Below are positions 5,567-12,248 of a stretch of DNA of 12,325 bases, piece after piece. The notes under the pieces were generated by a model. That model was not told the DNA's origin. It did not search any database and saw only the letters and a program-made list of their open reading frames with translations. Within the stretch, counting starts at the first letter, position 1, and each line of letters opens with the position of its first letter. Both the position numbers and the translations under genes were made by a program. Origin of the DNA: Actinomycetes bacterium. Lineage in GTDB: Bacteria; Actinomycetota; Actinomycetes; Actinomycetales; Cellulomonadaceae. The stretch is taken from NCBI GenBank assembly GCA_023432565.1, contig JAEYUL010000216.1, positions 1 through 12,325 of the forward strand, given 5' to 3'.

Positions 5567-6010
5567 TCAGGACGTCGGCGCTGGCGCTGACTCGAGCAGG
5601 ATCGTGACGGGTCCGTCATTGACGAGCTCGACCGCCATGTCCGCCCCGAACACCCCGGTCGCGACCTCGAGCCCTCGCGCGCGCAGCGCAGCGACGACCG
5701 CGTCGACGAGCGGCTCGGCGACCGGCCCGGGCGCGGCGGCGTTCCACGTCGGTCGGCGGCCCTTGCGGGTGTCGCCGTAGAGCGTGAACTGGCTGACCAC
5801 GAGCACCGGCGCGCCGACGTCGACTGCCGACTGCTCGTCGCGCAGGATCCGCAGCTCGGCGACCTTGCGGGCCACGAGGTCGACCTGCGCGGGCCCGTCG
5901 CCGGGCGTGACGCCGACCAGCACCACGAGGCCGGGCCGGTCGATCGCCCCGACGACGCGCCCGTCGACCGTGACGGACGCGCGCGTCACCCGCTGCACCA
6001 CGGCTCTCAC
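5567..6010 (-). CDS. dtd: D-aminoacyl-tRNA deacylase
   Basis: A 147-residue protein of the usual DTD length that frees tRNAs from wrongly attached D-amino acids and glycine in the cytoplasm. The start MRAVVQRV is diagnostic of the family. The two signature motifs that form the active site across the dimer are present: SQFTLYGDTRKGRRP (73-87) and the Gly-cisPro motif NDGPVT (131-136). The GTG start at 6010 overlaps the asparaginase TGA by four bases (GTGA), so the two are probably translationally coupled. It is the last gene of the DUF2516-asparaginase-dtd unit, followed after about 100 bp by the 15-bp-stem hairpin. Confidence 0.97.
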   Translation of the reverse strand: MRAVVQRVTRASVTVDGRVVGAIDRPGLVVLVGVTPGDGPAQVDLVARKVAELRILRDEQSAVDVGAPVLVVSQFTLYGDTRKGRRPTWNAAAPGPVAEPLVDAVVAALRARGLEVATGVFGADMAVELVNDGPVTILLESAPAPTS

Positions 6011-7005
6011 AGGCACGCCTCCACGGCACCGACGGGCACACCGTGACCGAGCACGGGCGTCGACCCGATCGGCGCGACGAGCGCCGCGTCGACACCGGCG
6101 ACCACGAGCGCCGCCGCGAGCACCGCGGCCCGGGGACGTGCCGAGCCGTCGGCGACCTTGAACGCCACGGCACCGCCGTCGAGCAGCCCGGCGGCGTAGA
6201 CGCCGTCCGCGCCGTCCTTGGCGACGAGTCCCGGGACGGCCTGCATGAACCGGGTCGCGTCGCGTCCGGTGCCCGCGACGAGCCACGGGTGGGCGCTCAT
6301 CGCGCGGGCGACCCTGCCCTCGGGTGTGCCGGCACGGCCGGAGTCGTGCGGTGCGCGCGCGACGTGCGCGAACGCGCGCGCGAGACCGGTCAGCGTCGTC
6401 GAGAACAGCGCGGCGCCGCACCCGTCGACGGTGGTCAGCTCGACGGGTGCGCCCGTGAGCTCGGCGACCGCGTCGTGCAGCGCGCGCTGCAACGGGTGCT
6501 GCGGGTCGCGGTACCCCGCGAGCGGCCAGCCGGCGCTGACACAGGTCGCGAGCATCGCCGCGTGCTTGCCGGAGCAGTTCTGGGTGATCGACTCTCGGCC
6601 GTGGCCCTGCTCACGCCACGCCCACGCGGCCTCGGGGTCCAGGGGCCAGTCCGGGGTGTTGTCCAGGTCCGCCTCGGTGAGCCCGTACGCGGTGAGCAGC
6701 GCCCGCACCTGGTCGAGGTGGCCGGGCTCGGCGTTGTGGCTCGCGCACGCGAGCGCGAGCCACTCGTCGTCGAGGTCGAGGCCGTGGCGCAGCATCCCGA
6801 CGGCCTGCAGGGGTTTGAGCGAGGAGCGGGCCCAGATCGTCACGTCCGGGTCGCCGAGGGCGAGCCGGACCTCACCGTCGGGCGCGAGCACGACCAGGTG
6901 CCCGCTGTGCACGGACTCCACGAGCCCGCCGCGCACGACCCGCGCGAGCGGGACGGCGTCGCGGCCCACGTCGTGGCGCAGGTCCGCGCCGGACGCGTCG
7001 GCCAT
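6007..7005 (-). CDS. Asparaginase II family protein (Rhizobium-type asparaginase)
   Basis: A 332-residue protein of the PF06089 asparaginase family, unrelated to the E. coli AnsA/AnsB fold. It is predicted to hydrolyse L-asparagine to aspartate and ammonia. Key motifs are ARSSLKPLQ (Ser61 and Lys64, an S-x-x-K pair like that described for the R. etli enzyme ReAV), CASHNAEPGH (88-96), NCSGKHAAM (143-151, whose Cys matches a metal-binding Cys in ReAV) and TVDGCG. No signal peptide is seen, so it is cytoplasmic. ATG 7005 shares one base with the DUF2516 stop (TGATG); an adjacent in-frame GTG at 7008 is an alternative. It overlaps dtd at the other end. The substrate assignment comes from the family, not from sequence proof. 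Confidence 0.92.
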   Translation of the reverse strand: MADASGADLRHDVGRDAVPLARVVRGGLVESVHSGHLVVLAPDGEVRLALGDPDVTIWARSSLKPLQAVGMLRHGLDLDDEWLALACASHNAEPGHLDQVRALLTAYGLTEADLDNTPDWPLDPEAAWAWREQGHGRESITQNCSGKHAAMLATCVSAGWPLAGYRDPQHPLQRALHDAVAELTGAPVELTTVDGCGAALFSTTLTGLARAFAHVARAPHDSGRAGTPEGRVARAMSAHPWLVAGTGRDATRFMQAVPGLVAKDGADGVYAAGLLDGGAVAFKVADGSARPRAAVLAAALVVAGVDAALVAPIGSTPVLGHGVPVGAVEACL

Positions 7006-7334
7006 CACCAGCCGCCGGGTGTCCTGCCCGGGCCACCCTGGCGGCGCGAGTACGGAGCGACGGCCGGCTTCACGTCGACGAGGTACACGATCGCGGCCAC
7101 CGCGGACAGCAGGCCCAGGAACGGCAGCAGCTGCAGCGGCGGCAGGGCCAGGAACGCGAAGAACGTCGCGACGCCCACGATCGCCAGCCAGAAGTTCTTG
7201 GTGCGCTTGCCCGCGGCCGGGAACGCGCTCGCGGGCCGGCGCAGCAGGTCCACGAGGGCCCACACGCACAGCACGAAGATCACCAAAAGGAACAGCAGGT
7301 ACAGGATCCACTGGAGGCTTCCGACGATTCCCAC
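7005..7334 (-). CDS. DUF2516 family membrane protein
   Basis: A 109-residue actinobacterial membrane protein of unknown function. Three hydrophobic segments are visible at about 6-28, 48-64 and 66-86. A short basic loop with the motif LLRRPxSAFPAAGKRTKNFW (30-49) joins the first two, and the C-terminal tail (VDVKPAVAPYSRRQGGPG) is polar. The GTG start at 7334 lies 6 nt after TAGGCT, so the transcript is probably leaderless and starts the DUF2516-asparaginase-dtd operon. The stop shares a base with the asparaginase ATG. Its role is unknown. Confidence 0.88.
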   Translation of the reverse strand: MGIVGSLQWILYLLFLLVIFVLCVWALVDLLRRPASAFPAAGKRTKNFWLAIVGVATFFAFLALPPLQLLPFLGLLSAVAAIVYLVDVKPAVAPYSRRQGGPGRTPGGW

Positions 7335-7340
7335 GCGCTG

Positions 7341-7346
7341 AGCCTA
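7341..7346 (-). promoter_or_regulatory. -10 box (TAGGCT) for the DUF2516-asparaginase-dtd operon
   Basis: TAGGCT on the minus strand is followed by 6 nt and GTG 7334. The box lies in the 62-bp gap after vapC, so the operon need not depend on toxin-antitoxin transcription. Confidence 0.55.
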
Positions 7347-7396
7347 AGCGCCGCGCCGTCCGGACGCAGTCACTGCCGCGCTCACCGACGCCCTCG

Positions 7397-7816
7397 TCAG
7401 GGCACGACGCGCAGGCCCTCGGCACGGGCCGCCGCCGAGATGTGCTCGTCCCACGCCACCACGACGAGCTCGTCGGACCGCAGCAGGAGCGCCGAGGCCA
7501 GGTGCAGGGCGTCGCCGGCGCGCAGCGCGTGGTAGCCGACGAGCGTGGCTGCGCCCGCCGTGACGGGCTCGTGCAGCTCGACGACGTGCAACGCGGGCCA
7601 CAGCCGGTCCCACTGCGCGAGCGCGGCCCGCTCGGTGCCGGCGTCGAGGAGTCCCGCGCGGCGTCCCGACGCGAGCAGCGCGCGGACCTCGGAGTCGGCC
7701 AGCCGGGACGTCGCGACGAGGTCGGCGCCCTCCCACAGGGCCGCGGCGAGCTCGCTGCCGGGTTCGGTCAGGCAGAGCTTGGCGAGCGCGCTGGTGTCGA
7801 AGTAGCAGACGGCCAT
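7397..7816 (-). CDS. VapC-type PIN-domain toxin
   Basis: A 139-residue PIN-domain RNase of the VapC type. The acidic residues that hold Mg2+ are all visible: Asp7 in FDTSAL, Glu43 in ADSEVRALL, Asp102 in LRAGDALHLA and Asp123 in AWDEH. VapC toxins cleave specific RNAs, often tRNAs or the 23S sarcin-ricin loop, and block translation. The target here is unknown. ATG 7816 shares one base with the antitoxin stop (TGATG), the usual antitoxin-first order that ties toxin synthesis to antitoxin synthesis. Length and catalytic residues are complete, so the toxin is probably active. Confidence 0.93.
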   Translation of the reverse strand: MAVCYFDTSALAKLCLTEPGSELAAALWEGADLVATSRLADSEVRALLASGRRAGLLDAGTERAALAQWDRLWPALHVVELHEPVTAGAATLVGYHALRAGDALHLASALLLRSDELVVVAWDEHISAAARAEGLRVVP

Positions 7817-8076
7817 CAGCGACGCAGCCGCCGCACGAGGCTGGAGACACCCGGCCGGCCGGCCTCCCCGGCCACGGGCTCGGCCGCGCCGCGGGGTGCC
7901 TGCGGGGGCGCGAGCAGCCCGTCGCGCTCGAGCCGCGCCAGCAGGTCAGCCGAGTCGATCCCCGTGAGCCGCGCGACGGGGATCCCGCGGTCCGTGATGA
8001 CGACGTCCTGGCCCGTCCGTGCCGTCTCGATCCACTGCTTGAGCTCTGCGCGCAACGCGCTGACCGCGACCTCCAC
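7816..8076 (-). CDS. Phd/YefM-type antitoxin partnered with VapC
   Basis: An 86-residue antitoxin from GTG 8076. Residues 1-42 (EVAVSALRAELKQWIETA, then GQDVVITDRGIPVARLTGID) have the Phd/YefM DNA-binding fold signature. The Pro/Ala/Gly-rich and then basic C-terminus (GVSSLVRRLRR) would wrap around and inhibit the PIN toxin. Such antitoxins normally repress their own operon with the toxin as co-repressor. The GTG lies 7 nt after TAGCGT, so the mRNA is probably leaderless. It overlaps vapC by one base. Confidence 0.9.
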   Translation of the reverse strand: MEVAVSALRAELKQWIETARTGQDVVITDRGIPVARLTGIDSADLLARLERDGLLAPPQAPRGAAEPVAGEAGRPGVSSLVRRLRR

Positions 8077-8083
8077 GGGCCAG

Positions 8084-8089
8084 ACGCTA
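8084..8089 (-). promoter_or_regulatory. -10 box (TAGCGT) for the toxin-antitoxin operon
   Basis: TAGCGT on the minus strand lies 7 nt before GTG 8076 with no Shine-Dalgarno sequence. It lies only 24 bp after the end of the FUSC gene, in a gap of 36 bp, so the operator must be short or overlap the FUSC 3' end. Confidence 0.55.
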
Positions 8090-8112
8090 CCGCGCGCGCC
8101 GACGGGCGCGCC

Positions 8113-9243
8113 TCAGATCTCCGGGAGCGCGGCGCGGGCCGCGCCGGCGTCCTCCCCGGCGGCCTCGAGCAGGTCGACGACGAGGGAGCGGTGCAGCAGG
8201 ACGAGGCTCTGCACCTGCCAGTCGTCGGGCGCCACCACGAACGGGTCGAGCGCGGCTGCGGACGCGAGCAGTGCCTCACGCGCCCGAGCCGGTTCGCGGC
8301 CGCTGCCGAGCGCGGAGGCGAGGTCCGCGGTGGCCGCCGCGGTCGCCTCGATGCGCTGCGCGGCCGAGGCCAGGTCGTGCGTGCCGGGCGACGCGAGCAG
8401 GGCCAGCGAGCGGCGGGTCATGACCCGCAGGTTGCGCATCGCCCGGTCGACGAGCACCGCCGCCGTGACGAGCCGGGACAGCTCCGCGCGGTACTTGCGG
8501 CGCGCGGGGGACAGCCGCACCAGCTCGCGCGCGTTCGTCGCCGTCTCCCGCCACTCGTCGAGCGACGCGTGCGAGGCGCGCCCTCGGACGAGCACGTCCT
8601 CGACGTCCGTGACGGACCCGGCCGCCAGCCCGGCGGCGAGCTCGTGCAGGACGTCCGCGACCTCGCGCGTGGCGCGCTGCGCGAGCTCGCGCGGCTGCCG
8701 ACGCGCGTCGGAGGGTGTGAGCACCGCCACCGCGAACGCGACCGAACCACCGACCAGGGCGTCGGTCCATCGCCCGAGCGCCCCACCTCCGGCCGCGAGC
8801 GTCGGCAGCCCGACGATGACCATGGCCTGCACCCCGGCCTGGGTCGTCAGCAGCGCACCCCGGTCGACGAGCCGCGCGAGGATCGCCGCGACGAACAGCA
8901 CGACGGCCACCTGCCAGAGCCCGGTGCCGATCACGTGCACGAGCGCGTCACCCAGGCCCACCCCGATCGCGACACCCACGGCGATCTCGGCGACGCGGCG
9001 CAGCGACCGGTCGGCGCTGAACCCCAGCGCGATCCACGCGCAGATGGGAGCGAAGAACGGGTACTCGTGGCCCAGGCCGTAACGTCCGATCCCGAACGCG
9101 ATCCCGGCGGCGACGGACGCCTGCAGGATCGGGAACCACGCCGCACGCACCCGGTCGAGCCCCTGCCGGACCCGGACGCGGGCGACGAGGCGGACGTCAC
9201 GCCAGCCGCGGCGGGCCGGCTCCGGGTCGTCGGACGCGGTCAT
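8113..9243 (-). CDS. FUSC family membrane protein (aromatic acid exporter-like)
   Basis: A 376-residue protein. The N-terminal half, about residues 37-185, holds around six hydrophobic segments. The FUSC signature runs through HEYPFFAPICAWIALGF and the following SADRSLRRVAEIAVGVAIG. The C-terminal half is Ala/Arg/Glu-rich and helical, expected in the cytoplasm. Family members include AaeB-type efflux proteins for aromatic carboxylic acids and fusaric acid resistance proteins, but substrates of actinobacterial members are unknown. The ATG shares one base with the YgfZ stop (TGATG), so it is the last gene of the FABP-YgfZ-FUSC operon. No partner membrane-fusion subunit is nearby, in line with a Gram-positive envelope. 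Confidence 0.88.
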   Translation of the reverse strand: MTASDDPEPARRGWRDVRLVARVRVRQGLDRVRAAWFPILQASVAAGIAFGIGRYGLGHEYPFFAPICAWIALGFSADRSLRRVAEIAVGVAIGVGLGDALVHVIGTGLWQVAVVLFVAAILARLVDRGALLTTQAGVQAMVIVGLPTLAAGGGALGRWTDALVGGSVAFAVAVLTPSDARRQPRELAQRATREVADVLHELAAGLAAGSVTDVEDVLVRGRASHASLDEWRETATNARELVRLSPARRKYRAELSRLVTAAVLVDRAMRNLRVMTRRSLALLASPGTHDLASAAQRIEATAAATADLASALGSGREPARAREALLASAAALDPFVVAPDDWQVQSLVLLHRSLVVDLLEAAGEDAGAARAALPEI

Positions 9244-10448
9244 CAGAGCGCGGGGTGCACACCGAGCCCGCGTGCGACGGGTCCGCGCGGGGCGGGCCGG
9301 TCGCTCGAGACGCCCTCGCCCGGGACGACGACCTCCTGCGCCGCGCTCACGGCACCGCCGTCGCACGCGACGAGCAGCGGCTCGTCGACGGCGAGGGAGC
9401 GCTTGACGACCGCGAGCGCGACGGGCCCGAGCTCGTGGTGCCGGGCCACGCTCGTGACCCGCCCGACCTCGCGACCGAGCTCGCCGGCGACGTCCGTGGC
9501 GGCGTGCACACCGGCGCCCGCCTCGGGGATCAGGTGACCCGAGCCGTCGAGGTGCAGCATCACGAGGCGGCGCGGCGGACGCCCCAGGTTGTGCACGCGT
9601 GCGACCGTCTCCTGCCCCCGGTAGCAGCCCTTGTGCAGGTGGACCGCGGTGCGCAGCCAGTCGAGCTCGTGCGGGATCGTCCGGTGGTCGACCTCGGTCG
9701 CTGCGCGGGGACGCCACGCCTCGACGCGCAGCGCCTCGCTCGCCCACGTGCCGGCCACGGACCAGCCCGCGGCCTCACGCGCGGCGACCTCGTCGACCAG
9801 GCGTGCGCGCGGCACCAGCACCAACCGCCATGCGCGGTCCGCACCGGGGTGCTCGTCGGCGGGTGGGCCGTAGCGCGTGCCGCCGGGCACGACGTGCGGC
9901 CACGGGTCGCGCCACGTGACGGGCTCGTCGGCCCCGCCCTCGGCGCCGACGGGCTCACCCAGGCAGGCCCACTCGTCGGTCACGTCGGCGATCTCGACAC
10001 GCAGCATGAACTTCATGCGGTCGAGCCAGGCCGCGAGCGCCCGCGGCGTCTGCGTGACCAGCCACGTCGTCGACCCGTCGTCGACGACCGCCGCGGCGTG
10101 CTCGACGTGCCCGTGCGGGCTGAGGACCAGCAGCTCGGTCGAGGTGCGCGGCGGCAGGTCGGCCAGCTGTGCGGTGGTGATCGAGTGCAGCCAGGTCAGC
10201 CGGTCCGGGCCGGTGACCGTCACGACGCCGAGATGGGACTGGTCGACGACCGCACCGCCACGGGCCAGCGCCCGCTGCTCGGCCGTCGGGTCGCCGTAGT
10301 GCCACGCGACGCCCGCGTCCGGCCCGGCTCCGGCCACGGCGCCGCGGCGCGAGAGCAGCGGGCTGGTGTGCCTCGTGGGCTCGTAGGCGAGCTCGTCGGC
10401 GGCGGTCGGCTGCCCGCCCGCGACCTCGACGTCCGAGGGGCCGGCCAT
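9243..10448 (-). CDS. ygfZ: Folate-binding protein YgfZ (Fe-S cluster repair/assembly)
   Basis: A 401-residue protein related to the T-protein/GcvT fold. The family hallmark KGCYRGQE is complete at 273-280, with Cys275 as the conserved functional cysteine. The N-terminal part contains VVDQSHLGVVTVTGPDRLTWLHSI and the folate-fold region DEWACLGEPVG. YgfZ proteins use tetrahydrofolate to help build or repair certain Fe-S enzymes. About 50 residues at the N-terminus (EPTRHTSPLLSRRG) exceed the E. coli form but are usual in actinobacteria. ATG 10448 overlaps the FABP stop by one base and its own stop overlaps the FUSC start. The tail beyond 380 is Pro/Arg-rich and less conserved. Confidence 0.95.
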   Translation of the reverse strand: MAGPSDVEVAGGQPTAADELAYEPTRHTSPLLSRRGAVAGAGPDAGVAWHYGDPTAEQRALARGGAVVDQSHLGVVTVTGPDRLTWLHSITTAQLADLPPRTSTELLVLSPHGHVEHAAAVVDDGSTTWLVTQTPRALAAWLDRMKFMLRVEIADVTDEWACLGEPVGAEGGADEPVTWRDPWPHVVPGGTRYGPPADEHPGADRAWRLVLVPRARLVDEVAAREAAGWSVAGTWASEALRVEAWRPRAATEVDHRTIPHELDWLRTAVHLHKGCYRGQETVARVHNLGRPPRRLVMLHLDGSGHLIPEAGAGVHAATDVAGELGREVGRVTSVARHHELGPVALAVVKRSLAVDEPLLVACDGGAVSAAQEVVVPGEGVSSDRPAPRGPVARGLGVHPAL

Positions 10449-11038
10449 CAGGACGCCGCGTCCTCGACGCGCGCGAGCCGTGCCGAGGCGTAGGACTGCA
10501 TCGGCTGACCGAACGCCGCGAGGTCCTGGGCCCACATGAGCTCGCCGTTGACGAGGCCGTACAGCCGCGTCGCCGCGCTGACGTCGGCACCGGTCGCGGT
10601 GCGGGCGATCACGTCGGACGCCAGGTCGATGCGGCCGTTGCCGACCGCGCCGACGTACACCGCGACGTGCCCGGACGGGTCCGCGAGCAGCACCTCGACC
10701 GGGAACTGGTCGTCGGTCAGGCCCTCGGGCCGCTCGGGCGGGACACGCCAGTAGCCGGACTCCGTGGACCACACCGGGCCGTCGAGCGCGGGCGCGGGGG
10801 GCACGTCGTCGGACGCGTCGTCGTCGAGCGCCGAGGCGTCGTCGGGTGCCACGACGAGCCGGATCGTGGACGTGTAGGACAGGTAGGGGCCGCCGTCGTG
10901 GTCGAAGACGACGTCCTGGACGAAGGCTGTCTCCTCGACGCCGGGGTAGCCGACGACGCCCTGGCCGGACCAGCGGCCGACGAGCCAGGCGAGCGGGTAG
11001 ACCTCGGGCGCGAGGCCCTCGGGCAGGACGAACGCCAT
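10448..11038 (-). CDS. FABP-family, ferric nitrobindin-like protein lacking the haem His
   Basis: A 196-residue beta-barrel protein of the nitrobindin (DUF1794/FABP-like) family. The signature GRWSGQG (21-27) is intact, as are FDHDGGPYLSYTS and the C-terminal FGQPMQSYASARLARV. In haem-binding nitrobindins such as M. tuberculosis Rv2717c the equivalent of this last motif reads GQPLQDH, where His binds iron. Here the position is Tyr183. The protein therefore belongs with the nitrobindin-like members that lack the iron ligand, and peroxynitrite isomerase activity should not be assumed. There is also an Asp-rich insertion at about 64-86 (DDASALDDDASDDVPP). The ATG has a good ribosome site (GGAAGG, 8 nt upstream), unlike most genes here. 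It heads the operon with ygfZ and the FUSC gene. Confidence 0.9.
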   Translation of the reverse strand: MAFVLPEGLAPEVYPLAWLVGRWSGQGVVGYPGVEETAFVQDVVFDHDGGPYLSYTSTIRLVVAPDDASALDDDASDDVPPAPALDGPVWSTESGYWRVPPERPEGLTDDQFPVEVLLADPSGHVAVYVGAVGNGRIDLASDVIARTATGADVSAATRLYGLVNGELMWAQDLAAFGQPMQSYASARLARVEDAAS

Positions 11039-11046
11039 GCGTGTTG

Positions 11047-11052
11047 CCTTCC
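11047..11052 (-). promoter_or_regulatory. Ribosome binding site (GGAAGG) for the FABP gene
   Basis: GGAAGG on the minus strand lies 8 nt before ATG 11038. This is one of only two clear Shine-Dalgarno sequences in the window, so this operon is probably transcribed with a leader, possibly from the promoter of the small gene upstream. Confidence 0.6.
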
Positions 11053-11128
11053 ATCCGGGTCCGGCCCTGCGGCGCAGCAGCCGGGCAGAGGCAGACCTCG
11101 AGCGTGTGTCGGTCAGCTCGTCAGGGCG

Positions 11129-11236
11129 TCAGCGCTGCGAGCGGAAGAGGCGGAGCACCACGAGCCCCGCCGTCCAGGCGATCGCGAGCGTCGCGAGGAC
11201 GAGCAGACCGATGAAGAACCCCTCGAGCGCTGTCAT
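11129..11236 (-). CDS. Small membrane protein of 35 residues
   Basis: A short frame from ATG 11236 encodes MTALEGFFIGLLVLATLAIA, a continuing hydrophobic run (WTAGLVVLRLF) and a basic end RSQR. That is one membrane helix at about 7-30 with a positive cytoplasmic tail, the layout of a genuine single-pass microprotein. Support for reality comes from the start: TAGGAT lies 6 nt upstream, a clean leaderless arrangement. It lies 90 bp upstream of the FABP gene on the same strand and may be co-transcribed with it. I do not recognise a named family. A chance hydrophobic frame is the alternative, made less likely by the promoter spacing. Confidence 0.65.
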   Translation of the reverse strand: MTALEGFFIGLLVLATLAIAWTAGLVVLRLFRSQR

Positions 11237-11242
11237 GCGCCG

Positions 11243-11248
11243 ATCCTA
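11243..11248 (-). promoter_or_regulatory. -10 box (TAGGAT) for the 35-residue gene
   Basis: TAGGAT on the minus strand is followed by 6 nt and ATG 11236. The sequence also fits an ECF-type promoter, GGGAAC (11275-11270), 18 nt, CGTT (11251-11248), resembling SigE/SigH/SigR sites, so stress control is possible. The two readings overlap and cannot be told apart by eye. Confidence 0.5.
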
Positions 11249-11298
11249 ACGATCTCGGGCCCCCGTGCTGTTCCCGACAGGTCCGACGGCGCCGCGGC

Positions 11299-12033
11299 TC
11301 AGCCGACGAGCACGCGCCCGACGACGTAGACGAGGATCCCGGTCACGGTCACCGGCAGCACGACGGCAGCCACGGACGGCAGCCGGTCGGCGAGCGAGTC
11401 CAGCGCGTCGAACAGCACGTGCAACGACGAGACCAGCACACCCACCGCTGCGCCGAGCACCAGCCCGGCGAGCAGGTCGATGTCGGGCAGCAGCAACGTG
11501 GACAGGACGCCGGCGGCGGTCGCCGCCGCGGTGGTCACGAGCGCGGCACGCCAGGAGGACAGCGGCAGCGCGACGAGCGCCGACCCGACGGCGAGCGCGA
11601 GCGCCCCGACGACGACGATCGGCTCGCCGCCCGGGGTCCGCCCGATCGCCACCCAGCCGGCGACGGAGACCGCCAGCAACGTGCCGGTGACGGTGCCGGC
11701 GACGGACTCGACCATGCGCACCCGGCCGTCGCGGCGCAGCAGCTCGTTGACGAACGCGAGCAGGATGGACGTGGCGAACACGACCGGCAGGTAGCGCAGG
11801 TACGGCTGGTCCGCGACGCCGTGCACCGCGAGCACGGCACCGACGCCGCCGATCGCGATGACCGCGGCCGAGCCGGGCCTGAACGGCAGGCTCGCGAGGG
11901 AGGGCCAGCCGACGGCGAACGCGAGCGCCAGGAGCGCGGCGACGACGGTGACGGGCAGGCCGCCGAGGTAGCCGGCGACCGCGACGAGCGCGGCGAGCGC
12001 GGCCGTGACGACCGCTCGGGTGGCGAGCTGCAT
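11299..12033 (-). CDS. Uncharacterised polytopic membrane protein
   Basis: A 244-residue, very hydrophobic protein with about eight or nine predicted membrane segments. Polar breaks occur at LASLPFRPGS, NELLRRDGRVRMVESVAG, GRTPGGE, LLLPDIDL and FDALDSLADRLP. I do not recognise the family with confidence. The C-terminal part (SSLHVLFDALDSLADRLPS followed by a last helix) is vaguely like CdsA-type cytidylyltransferases, but no catalytic signature is present. The ATG at 12033 has no Shine-Dalgarno sequence. A weak CAGGAT lies about 110 bp upstream on the minus strand (12146-12151). The gene diverges from the GlnR-like regulator across 215 bp and its stop lies 50 bp before the promoter of the 35-residue gene. 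Confidence 0.8.
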   Translation of the reverse strand: MQLATRAVVTAALAALVAVAGYLGGLPVTVVAALLALAFAVGWPSLASLPFRPGSAAVIAIGGVGAVLAVHGVADQPYLRYLPVVFATSILLAFVNELLRRDGRVRMVESVAGTVTGTLLAVSVAGWVAIGRTPGGEPIVVVGALALAVGSALVALPLSSWRAALVTTAAATAAGVLSTLLLPDIDLLAGLVLGAAVGVLVSSLHVLFDALDSLADRLPSVAAVVLPVTVTGILVYVVGRVLVG

Positions 12034-12074
12034 GCGGCTACCGACCTGCCCGGGCAGCCGCAGGGGTCCGCCGC

Positions 12075-12094
12075 GCGCACGCGCGGGCGTGCGC
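12075..12094. other. Perfect hairpin in the divergent promoter region
   Basis: GCGCACGC (12075-12082), loop GCGG, GCGTGCGC (12087-12094): an 8-bp perfect stem. It lies between the start of the membrane protein gene and the regulator gene, in the leader expected for the former. It could be an operator or a leader hairpin. Confidence 0.4.
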
Positions 12095-12212
12095 CGGGCG
12101 CGGCGCCGTCGTCAGGACCTGGGGGAGCACGGCCGACAGTCTCTCAGATCCTGCGCCGGCAGTGGCCGCCGAGCCGCCCTGGACGGTGCCACGGCGGAAC
12201 CAGGGCACGCGG

Positions 12213-12218
12213 TAGCGT
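12213..12218 (+). promoter_or_regulatory. -10 box (TAGCGT) for the GlnR-like gene
   Basis: TAGCGT lies 30 nt before GTG 12249, leaving room for a short leader of about 24 nt with its ribosome site. No clear -35 is seen. Confidence 0.45.
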
Positions 12219-12234
12219 GTCCCCCACTCGCCGC

Positions 12235-12241
12235 AGGGAGG
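12235..12241 (+). promoter_or_regulatory. Ribosome binding site (AGGGAGG) for the GlnR-like gene
   Basis: AGGGAGG with 7 nt to GTG 12249 is a strong Shine-Dalgarno sequence and fixes the start of the partial gene at the window edge. Confidence 0.75.
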
Positions 12242-12248
12242 TTCCACG

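Noticed and set aside
4672..5607. Plus-strand open frame of 311 codons across the gene-free region
   Set aside because: It reads through both terminator hairpins, giving the same peptide twice, and lacks any domain or plausible composition.
6218..9082. Plus-strand open frame of 954 codons
   Set aside because: It is antisense to asparaginase, DUF2516, the toxin-antitoxin pair and the FUSC gene, which all show family motifs. The plus frame is Ser/Arg/Ala-rich with none.
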